NCBI RefSeq assembly: GCF_964355755.1
Contig: NC_092674.1
Coordinates: forward strand, 25,401,001 to 25,465,000
Direction of reading: 5' to 3'
From: Antedon mediterranea
Lineage: Eukaryota > Echinodermata > Crinoidea > Comatulida > Antedonidae
DNA: 64,000 nucleotides
Of this stretch, positions 22,283 through 34,228 are shown in pieces. The first letter of the stretch is position 1; the number at the start of each line of letters is the position of its first letter. Made by a program: the position numbers and the translations under genes. Below the pieces are notes generated by a model. It had not been told where the DNA came from and made no database searches. It saw only the letters and a program-made list of their open reading frames with translations.

Positions 22283-25200
22283 CTAAAATTCAATTCGCAA
22301 AAATGTAATACAGTTTTATTATTCTATGCAAAATAATTTAATAATAAGAAGGATAGTACTAAATATTTTCTGAGACTATTCTATACAATTTCGTAAGAGA
22401 AGTTTTCTACCTCCTGTAACCCCTCCGACTTGAGCCTTAATGGAGTATTCACGTTTAATCAACAATCGAAACATTTATTTCATTATAAATTCTCTTAGAT
22501 AATAGGTAGTTTATCGATTCAACATGTATGCGTTATTGTCAATCCTACTAATTTTTTTTTGTAATTGTGTAAATATTCATTTTATTACAACTTCAATTGT
22601 TTTATTTGTCAATGGCTACATCTCTGAATGTATGTCATTTTACCTTTAGGTCTACTAGATGGTGTAATTTATTCATTAAAATGCCCTTTATCCCTTGTCT
22701 GACACGTGACTATGCAGTTTAAAATTGCAGTGAATGGGCATTTTCTATCACTGGTCGCAATGTTAAAATTTGATTACAACCTTCTCTTACTCATATTATT
22801 GCATTTCGCATAACACTCGATTTAACTACCACAATGTAATATAAAACATTTTACATTCGTAAAATAGCACGGTCAATATAATGGGCATTATAAAGACAGT
22901 AGTCACAATTTTGAATAATTTAGTCACCGCCAAACAAAATAACATATTGGTTTAATAAATCATGTTTACACGACCGTCTATGGCACAGTTTTACTGTTGC
23001 ACCCCATCCCACCACGATTTACTTTTGATTTAGGCTTTAAATTATACATTCTTACTTCTATCTGTAAATAGTTCTACTTCACAAAGAGTGAGAAATTCCC
23101 GTCGAGGAAGATATACACTGACGTACTGTCCTGTGATTGGTGGGCTACACACAATTTCAATAGGATTTGTACGAATCATGGATGTCGATAGAGTAGCTCC
23201 ACATTGGTCATTTCCTTTATCAAAAGGTGGAACGTTGTTGTTCCCAACACGAACTTTAGCATCTCTCAGCCTATTACCTAGTTAGTTAGACAAAATGGAC
23301 ATATTGGGTAAGTACAATTATGTTTAAAAGATATCTTTAAAAAGAATAAAAGTAGCCTAACTAGTAAAATATAATAGTAAAGCTGTAAAATTACGTTAAA
23401 TGTTTTTTTTTTTATTTTTGCTAAAAATGTTTTAACTTGTTCTTACCACAACAGTCTTCTCTGTTATATATCACAATCTTTGAAATAGGAATGGGTGATC
23501 CTAAATCAACATACCACCAAGGATTTCCAGAATTCTCTATGAAAAATTAAACAAATCAGTTATTTCTCTATTAGTCATTTTACAATTTATTCTGGCTTTA
23601 AAAATGTAATAGTAAACTTTTTCGACTAAGATCTAATATAATAATAAATACGAAAATATGGTAACAAATGTGAATATCCATGTTGCATTGTACTTACGGG
23701 TGTGGGTACACGTCTTTTCCCCAAATTTTCCGTCCGTTTTTCCATCGATGGCTTTACCAGCAACAGCTCCAGAAGAACCATAATTAGAACTCTGTTTAGC
23801 TTCTACAAACTTTGTAACTTTCACGTTTACTAAAATTAGAAACCATAATACAGACGTTTTATTACACCGTGCAAAATAATTACAGTGGAAAGACATAGTC
23901 AACGGTATACATACCTGCGACGTCTTATAAAACAAAATATGCATTTTATTACAACTTCAGTTGTTTTATTTGTAAATTACAATATCTCTGAATGTGTGGA
24001 ATTTTACCTGTAGGCCTACTAGATGGTGTAATTTCTTCTGTAATTATTTCTCCGCCTTTAAAAAATAAATACATTTTTTTTTAATTTTGTAAATATGCAT
24101 TTTTTCTACTTATTTGTAAATTACAATATCTCTGAATGTGTGGAACTTTACCTGTAGGCCTAGTATTGTGTATAATTTCTTTTATTTCATGAAAATGTCC
24201 TGTATCCCTTGTCTGACACGTGACTATGCAGTTTAAAATTGCAGTGAATGGGCATTTTCTATCACTGGTCGCAATGTTAAAATTTGATTACAACCTTCTA
24301 TACTCATATTATTGCATTTCGCATAACACTCGATTTAACTACCGCAATGTAATATAAAACATTTTACATTCGTAAAATAGCACGGTCAATATAATGGGCA
24401 TTATAAATACAGTAGTCACAATTTTGAATAATTTAGTCACCGCCAAACAAAATAACATATTGGTTTAATAAATCATGTTTACACGACCGTCTATGGCACA
24501 GTTTTACTGTTGCACCCCATCCCACCACGATTTACTTTTGATTTAGGCTTTAAATTATACATTCTTACTTCTATCTGTATATAGTTCTACTTCACAAAGA
24601 GTGAGAAATTCCCGTCGAGGAAGATATACACTGACGTACTGTCCTGTTATTGGTGGGCTACACACAATTTCAATAGGATTTGTACGAATCATGGATGTCG
24701 ATAGAGTAGCTCCACATTGGTCATTTCCTTTATCAAAAGGTGGAACGTTGTTGTTCCCAACACGAACTTTAGCATCTCTCAGCCTATTACCTAGTTAGTT
24801 AAACAAAATGGACATATTGGGTAAGTACAATTATGTTTAAAAGATATCTTTAAAAAGAATAAAAGTAGCCTAACTAGTAAAATATAATAGTAAAGCTGTA
24901 AAATTATGTTAAATGTTATTTTTATTTTTGCTAAAAATGTTTTAACTTGTTCTTACCACAACAGTCTTCTCTGTTATATATCACAATCTTTGAAATAGGA
25001 ATGGGTGATCCTAAATCAACATACCACCAAGGATTTTCAGAATTCTCTATGAAAAATTAAACAAATCAATTACTTCTATTCAGTCATTTTACAATTTATT
25101 CTGGCTTTAAAAATGTAATAATAAACTTTTTCGACTAAGATCTAATATAATAATAAATACGAAAATATGGTATAAAATGTGAATATCCATGTTGCATTGT

Positions 25201-28200
25201 ACTTACGGGTGTGGGTACATGTCTTTTTCCCAAAGTTTCCGTCGGTTTTTCCATCGATGGCTTTACCAGCAACAGCTCCAGAAGAACCATAATTAGAACT
25301 CTGTTTAGCTTCTACAAACTCTGTAACTCTCGCATTCACTACAATTCAATTCGCAAAAATGTAATACAGTTTTATTATTCTATGCAAAATAATTAGAAAA
25401 AACGAAACAAATATTAAATTATTAACGCTAGCCTATACATCTGGAACGTATATATTATAGTAGGGTCTATAAGGATAGTACTAAATATTTTCTGAGACTA
25501 TTCTATACAATTTCGTAAGAGAAGTTAACTTTTCTACCTCCTGTGACCCCTCCGACTTGAGCCTTAATGGAGTATTCACGTTTCCCTACACCACCATTTA
25601 TATTGTGTACTTGGTTGTCAGCCAATTTAGTATGCAAATTACCACCAACCCATCTGACCGAAGAATCTCCTCCATAATTGTATGTTAACACTCCTGTACC
25701 AAATGACCATCCAATCATATCGCCGGATTCTACTGTAATTCGTTCACTTTCAGGTATTCTATAAGTAACTTCTTTGTTAGCGTCACGTGCAGCTGGTATG
25801 TTATTGATACCCACAATCTTAAATTTCGAGTTTGAACCTTCTATCTGCCTAAATACAATAGCTTTAAATGCTGATTTTGTTTTGCCTTGGTATGACCAAC
25901 TTGTAACTTGGCCACTACAAGAAAACATTTGATCTAGCGCTACCATTGTCCAGCCATTACTATCAGGACCACCACGATTTTTAACTTGCCAACCTGCACT
26001 GCAATAGTCAGCTGTAAAATTAATCAACAATCGAAACATTTATTTCATTATCAATTCTCTTAGATAATAGATAGTTTATCGATTCAACATGTATGCGTTA
26101 TTGTCAATCCTGCTAATTTTTGTAATTGTGTAAATATGCATTTTATTACTATTTCAGTTGTTTTATTTGTCAATGGCTACATCTCTGAATGTGTGCCATT
26201 TTACCTTTAGCCTACTAGATGGTGTACTTTCTCTTATTCATGAAAATGCCCTGTATCCATTGTCTGACACATGCAGTTTAAAATGAATGGGCAACAAAAA
26301 CATGTTTACCATTACATTTTGGTATTTATCATTTCATCATATCCGCAGCGCAAAAGCCCGATTGTCGCATTTTCACTCGATTTTGCCCTCTATGAAAAAA
26401 ACCTTTTTCCAATCGCGCCTATATAAATAATATTGTTTGTTTGTGTTCGTTCTTTTAAAAAGGACAAAGGAGTCCGATTGCTCATTAACTTTGTTGCACT
26501 TGTGTGTTTTAGCTCACAAGTTTGTGATAGGATTGCTACCTACTTAAAAATATTGTAAATAAACAAAATTATTCAAGTAGTGAAGTGAAGTTATAAGTAC
26601 GCAAATAAAAACAAAATCAAAGTGCCCCAACCAAATAAAAAATAATGAATATAAAAATTATTATAATTAACGAACGAACGAAAAACTCACAACGCATGCA
26701 ACGTTTGTTGAACATCAACCTAGGCGTACATAAAAGTAACACTTACAGTGAAAATCTACTAGTTTTTACTATGTCACGTACAATAAACAAAGGTTGAAAA
26801 GGCATGTATTAAGATGAGAAAAGACTATAAACCATAATACTGTGAATTTAAAAAAAAAATATTATCATTTCATCATATCAACACAAATTCAGTAGGCTAT
26901 AGGCCTATACCCACCCGTAAAACTTAGGGAAGGTAGGCCTATATCATATTAGAATAAAAAGATTAATAGAGTTTCCACATATAAATCCCAAAACAATTTT
27001 TTTCCGAAAGAATGAACCACCACCAATGATTTGGTTCAGCTTACGTTCACAATTGTAGTAAACCCGCATGTATTTATGGGTTCCTCTGCATGGATCTCCG
27101 AACACAGAATTAGACGCGGGAATTGTACACTGTTGTTTTCCTTCACAACGTCTTGTTATCTCGTTTTCTGCACTCCTTGCGGAACAATCAGTGTTTTCCG
27201 TCGGTCCGTTGGGACACACGAGGCTATTGCTGCGACCGTAAAAACCATAGTAGATCTTAAGTGAATGATGTGGTTCGCAGGAAATAGTTCCAGTTTCCCC
27301 TTCACATGTATTAATCTGCGATAATCCTACAAACAAATATTTCATTATTACTAACAAGTTCTACATACCTGTAGGCCTACTAGATGATGTAATTTCTCTT
27401 ATTCATGAAAATTCCCTGTATCCCTTGTCTGACACGTGACTATGAGGTTTAAAATTGCTGGTAAATGGTCATTTTCTATCACTGGTCGCAATGTTAACAT
27501 TTTATTACAACCTTCTCTAACTCATATTATTGCATTTCGCATAACACTCAATTTTACTACTGCAATATCATATAAAACATTTTACATTCGTGAAATAATA
27601 AAAGTAGCACGGTCAATATAATGGGCATTACACATACAGTAGTCAGAATTTTGAATAATTTAGTCACCACCAACCAAAATAGCAAATTGGTTTAATAAAC
27701 CATGTTTACACGACCGTCTATGGTACATTTTTACTTTTTGAAATGTAGTTTAAAACCTTCCCGGTACAATTGCGATCATTTGACACCCCATATGTATGGT
27801 AACATGCAGACATTTGTATAACGAACAAACATCGAAAGTGGGGAAAAGTGGGCGATTTTTACCACATTTTGGCCTCTAACTTGGATCCTAGATGGCAGAT
27901 GATGTTCAAATATAGTTTAGAACTTTCCGGTACAATTGGGGTCATTTTGATACCCCATAATTGAAGGTAAAACATTTGTATAACAAACGAACAAACAAAC
28001 AAACACACAAACGTACAAACTCTCTAACTTATAAAATAGATAGTATAAGGATAGTACTAAATATTTTTTTAGACTATTCTATAAAATTTAGTAAGAGAAG
28101 TTAACTTGTCTCACCCCCTGTAACCCTTTCGACTTGAGCCTTAATGGAGTATTCACGTTTCCCTACACCACCATTTATATTGTGTACTTGGTTGTCAGCC

Positions 28201-31200
28201 AATTGAGTATGCAAATTACCACCAACCCATCTGACCGAAGAATCTCCTCCATAATTGTATGTTAACACTCCTGTACCAAATGACCATCCAATCATATCGC
28301 CGGATTCTACTGTAATTCGTTCACTTTCAGGTATTCTATAAGTAACTTCTTTGTTAGCGTCACGTGCAGCTGGTATGTTATTGATACCCACAATCTTAAA
28401 TTTCAAGTTTGAACCTTCTATCTGCCTAAATACAATAGCTTTAAATGCTGATTTTGTTTTGCCTTGGTATGACCAACTTGTAACTTGGCCACTACAAGAA
28501 AACATTTGATCTAGCGCTACCATTGTCCAGCCATTACTGTCAGGACCACCACGATTTTTAACTTGCCAACCTGCACTGCAATAGTCAGCTGTAATATTAA
28601 TCAACAATCGAAACATTTATTTCATTATAAATTCTCTTAGATAATAGGTAGTTTATCGATTCAACATGTATGCGTTATTGTCAATCCTACTAATTTTTTT
28701 TTGTAATTGTGTAAATATTCATTTTATTACAACTTCAGTTGTTTTATTTGTCAATGGCTACATCTCTGAATGTGTGTCATTTTACCTTTAGGTCTACTAG
28801 ATGGTGTAATTTATTCATTAAAATGCCATGTATCCCTTGTCTGACACGTGACTATGCAGTTTAAAATTGCAGTGAATGGGCATTTTCTATCACTAGTCGC
28901 AATGTTAAAATTTGATTACAACCTTCTCTAACTCATATTACTGCATTTCGCATAACACTCGATTTCACTACCGCAATGTAATATAAAACATTTTACATTC
29001 ATGAAATAGCACGGTCAATATAATGGGCATTATAAATACAGTAGTCACAATTTTGAATAATTTAGTCACCGCCAACCAAAATAACAAATTGGTTTAATAA
29101 ATCATGTTTACACGACCGTCTATGACACAGTTTTACTGTTGCACCCCATCCCACCACGATTTACTTTTGATTTAGGCTATAAATTATACATTCTTACTTC
29201 TATCTGTATATAGTTCTACTTCACAAAGAGTGAGAAATTCCCGTCGAGGAAGATATACACTGACGTACTGTCCTGTGATTGGTGGGCTACACACAATTTC
29301 AATAGGATTTGTACGAATCATGGATGTCGATAGAGTAGCTCCACATTGGGCATTTCCTTTATCAAAAGGTGGAACGTTGTTGTTCCCAACACGAACTTTA
29401 GCATCTCTCAGCCTATTACCTAGTTAGTTAGACAAAATGGACATATTGGGTAAGTACAATTATGTTTAAAAGATATCTTTAAAAAGAATAAAAGTAGCCT
29501 AACTAATAAAATATAATAGTAAAGCTGTAAAATTACGTTAAATGTTATTATTATTTTTGCTAAAAATGTTTTAACTTGTTCTTACCACAACAATCTTCTC
29601 TGTTATATATCACAATCTTTGAAATAGGAATGGGTGATCCTAAATCAACATACCACCAAGGATTTCCAGAATTCTCTATGAAAAATTAAACAAATCGGTT
29701 ATTTCTCTATTCAGTCATTTTACAATTTATTCTGGCTTTAAAAATGTAATAATAAACTATTTCGACTAAGATCTAATATAATAATAAATACGAAAATATG
29801 GTAACAAATGTGTATATCCATGTTGCATTGTACTTACGGGTGTGGGTACATGTCTTTTTCCCAAAGTTTCCGTCGGTTTTTCCATCGATGGCTTTACCAG
29901 CAACAGCTCCAGAATAACCATAATTAGAACTCTGTTTAGCTTCTACAAACTTTGTAACTTTCACGTTTACTAAAATTAGAAACCATAATACAGACGTTTT
30001 ATTACACCGTGCAAAATAATTACAGTGGAAAAGACATAGTCAACGGTATACATACCTGCGACGTCTTATAAAACAAAATATGCATTTTATTACAACTTCA
30101 GTTGTTTTATTTGTAAATTACAATATCTCTGAATGTGTGAAATTTTACCTGTAGGCCTACTAGATGGTGTCATTTCTTCTGTAATTATTTCTCCGCCTTT
30201 AAAACAAAAAATTAATACGTTTTTTTGTAATTTTGTAAATATGCATTTTTTTCTACTTATTTGTAAATTACAATATCTCTGAATGTGTGGAACTTTACCT
30301 GTAGGCCTAGTAGATGGTGGATAATTTCTCTTATTTCATGAAAATGTCCTGTATCCCTTGTCTGACACGTGATTATGCAGTTTAAAATTGGAGTGAATGG
30401 TCATTTTCTATCACTGGTCGCAATGTTAAAATTTGATTACAACCTTCTCTAACTCATATTATTGCATTTCGCATAACACTCGATTTAACTACCGCAATGT
30501 AATATAAAACATTTTACATTCGTAAAATAGCAAGGTCAATATAATGGGCATTATAAAGACAGTAGTCACAATTTTGAATAATTTAGTCACCGCCAAACAA
30601 AATAACATATTGGTTTAATAAATCATGTTTACACGACCGTCTATGGCACAGTTTTACTGTTGCACCCCATCCCACCACGATTTACTTTTGATTTAGGCTA
30701 TAAATTATACATTCTTACTTCTATCTGTATATAGTTCTACTTCACAAAGAGTGAGAAATTCCCGGCGAGGAAGATATACACTGACGTACTGTCCTGTGAT
30801 TGGTGGGCTACACACAATTTCAATAGGATTTGTACGAATCATGGATGTCGATAGAGTAGCTCCACATTGGTCATTTCCTTTATCAAAAGGTGGAACGTTG
30901 TTGTTCCCAACACGAACTTTAGCATCTCTCAGCCTATTACCTAGTTAGTTAGACAAAATGGACATATTGGGTAAGTACAATTATGTTTAAAAGATATCTT
31001 TAAAAAGAATAAAAGTAGCCTAACTAATAAAATATAATAGTAAAGCTGTAAAATTACGTTAAATGTTATTTTTATTTTTGCTAAAAATGTTTTAACTTGT
31101 TCTTACCGCAACAGTCTTCTCTGTTATATATCACAATCTTTGAAATAGGAATGGGTGATCCTAAATCAACATACCACCAAGGATTTCCAGAATTCTCTAT

Positions 31201-34171
31201 GAAAAATTAAACAAATCAGTTACTTCTATTCAGTCATTTTACAATTTATTCTGGTTTTAGAAATGTAATAATAAACTTTTTCGACTAAGATCTAATATAA
31301 TAATACGAAAATATGGTATAAAATGTGAATATCCATGTTGCATTGTACTTACGGGTGTGGGTACATGTCTTTTTCCCAAAGTTTCCGTCGGTTTTTCCAT
31401 CGATGGCTTTACCAGCAACAGCTCCAGAAGAACCATAATTAGAACTCTGTTTAGCTTCTACAAACTTTGTAACTTTCACGTTTACTAAAATTAGAAACCA
31501 TAATACAGACGTTTTATTACACCGTGCAAAATAATTACAGTGGAAAGACATAGTCAACGGTATACATACCTGCGACGGCTTTTAAAACAAAATATGCATT
31601 TTATTACAACTTCAGTTGTTTTATTTGTAAATTACAATATCTCTGAATGTGTGGAATTTTACCTGTAGGCCTACTAGATGGTGTCATTTCTTCTGTACTT
31701 ATTTCTCCGCCTTTAAAACAAAAAATTAATACGTTTTTTTGTAATTTTGTAAATATGCATTTTTTTCTACTTATTTGTAAATTACAGTATCTCTGAATGT
31801 ATGGAATTTTACCTGTAGGCCTACTAGATGGTGTAATTTCTTCTGTAATTATTTCTCCGCCTTTAAAAAATAAATAAATACATTTTTTTTGTAATTATTT
31901 TTGTAAATATGCATTTTTTCTACTTATTTGTAAATTACAATATCTCTGAATGTGTGGAACTTTACCTGTAGGCCTAGTAGATGGTGTATAATTTCTCTTA
32001 TTTCATGAAAATGTCCTGTATCCCTTGTCTGACACGTGACTATGCAGTTTAAAATTGCAGTGAATGGGCATTTTCTATCACTGGTCGCAATGTTAAAATT
32101 TGATTACAACCTTCTCTAACTCATATTATTGCATTTCGCATAACACTCGATTTCACTACCGCAATGTAATATAAAACATTTCACATTCGTAAAATAGCAC
32201 GGTCAATATAATGGGCATTATACATACAGTTAGTCACAATTTTGAATAATTTAATTACCGCCAAACAAAATAACATATTGGTTTAATAAATCATGTTTAC
32301 ACGACCGTCTATGGCACAGTTTACTGTTGCACCCCATCCCACCACGATTTACTTTTGATTTAGGCTATAAATTATACATTCTTACTTCTATCTGTATATA
32401 GTTCTACTTCACAAAGAGTGAGAAATTCCCGTCGAGGAAGATATACACTGACGTACTGTCCTGTGATTGGTGGGCTACACACAATTTCAATAGGATTTGT
32501 ACGAATCATGGATGTCGATAGAGTAGCTCCACATTGGTCATTTCCTTTATCAAAAGGTGAAACGTTGTTGTTCCCAACACGAACTTTAGCATCTCTCAGC
32601 CTATTACCTAGTTAGTTAGACAAAATGGACATATTAGGTAAGTACAATTATGTTTAAAAGATATCTTTAAAAAGAATAAAAGTAGCCTAACTAATAAAAT
32701 ATAATAGTAAAGCTGTAAAATTACGTTAAATGTTATTTTTATTTTTGCTAAAAATGTTTTAACTTGTTCTTACCACAACAGTCTCCTCTGTTATATATCA
32801 CAATCTTTGAAATAGGAATGGGTGATCCTAAATCAACATACCACCAAGGATTTCCAGAATTCTCTATGAAAAATTAAACAAATCAGTTATTTCTCTATTC
32901 AGTCATTTTACAATTTATTCTGGCTTTAAAAATGTAATAATAAACTTTTTCGACTAAGATCTAATATAATAATAAATACGGAAATATGGTATAAAATGTG
33001 TATATCCATGTTGCATTGTACTTACGGGTGTGGGTACACGTCTTTTTCCCAAAGTTTCCGTCGGTTTTTCCATCGATGGCTTTACCAGCAACAGCTCCAG
33101 AATAACCATAATTAGAACTCTGTTTAGCTTCTACAAACTTTGTAACTTTCACGTTTACTAAAATTAGAAACCATAATACAGACGTTTTATTACACCGTGC
33201 AAAATAATTACAGTGGAAAGACATAGTCAACGGTATACATACCTGCGACGTCTTATAAAACAAAATATGCATTTTATTACAACTTCAGTTGTTTTATTTG
33301 TAAATTACAATATATCTGAATTTGTGGAATTTTACCTGTAGGCCTACTAGATGGTGTCATTTCTTCTGTAATTATTTCTCCGCCTTTAAAACAAAAAATT
33401 AATACGTTTTTTTGTAATTTTGAAAATATGCATTTTTTTCTACTTATTTGTAAATTACAATATCTCTGAATGTGTAGAATTTTACCTGTAGGCCTACTAG
33501 ATGGTGTAATTTCTTCTGTAATTATTTCTCCGCCTTTAAAAAATAAAGAAATACATTTTTTTGTAATTTTGTAAATATGCATTTTTTCTACTTATTTGTA
33601 AATTACAATATCTCTGAATGTGTGGAACTTTACCTGTAGGCCTACTAGATGGTGTAATTTCTTCTGTAATTATTTCTCCGCCTTTAAAAAATAAATAAAT
33701 ACATTTTTTTTGTAATTTTGTAAGTATGCATTTTTTCTACTTATTTGTAAATTACAATGTCTCTGAATGTGTGGAATTTTACCTGTAGGCTTACTAAATG
33801 GTGTAATTTTTTCTGTCATTCTTTCTCCGCCTATAAAAAAGGAAATAAAAAAAGAAAAGAAAATACAACACAACACAACAATGTAATTAAATGCGTTTAT
33901 GTAAAGAGATCTCGTACTATTGCACGCCATGTGACCCACAATCGTCCAATCAAATGACAGCCGGGAATTTATTTGGGTGTTATATAATAGATACTTACTG
34001 GAGGGAGTAGTTGTTTCCCCAACATTTTTTGTACAATTCTGTTTAGCCTCTAAAAAATGTGCCACTGAAATTACAAAATGCATTTTTCTATTACTACAAG
34101 AAAACCTTTATAGATACCATTATAATAACCATTATTTTCATTTTACCAATCATACTACTATATTCAGTATC

Positions 34172-34228
<57 letters not shown>

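Noticed and set aside
27031-27264. 77-aa plus-strand ORF opposite the SUEL exon
   Set aside because: Antisense shadow of the rhamnose-binding lectin exon.
23088-32615. Five near-identical 65-aa plus-strand ORFs beginning MRNSRRGRYTLTYCPV (also near 30751 and 32418)
   Set aside because: They are the reverse complement of the third F-lectin exon. The minus strand gives the recognisable domain.
33277-34083. Continuous 101-137 aa ORFs across the micro-exon region
   Set aside because: They read through the short introns. The repeated 48-base segments with acceptor and donor on each side fit exons better.
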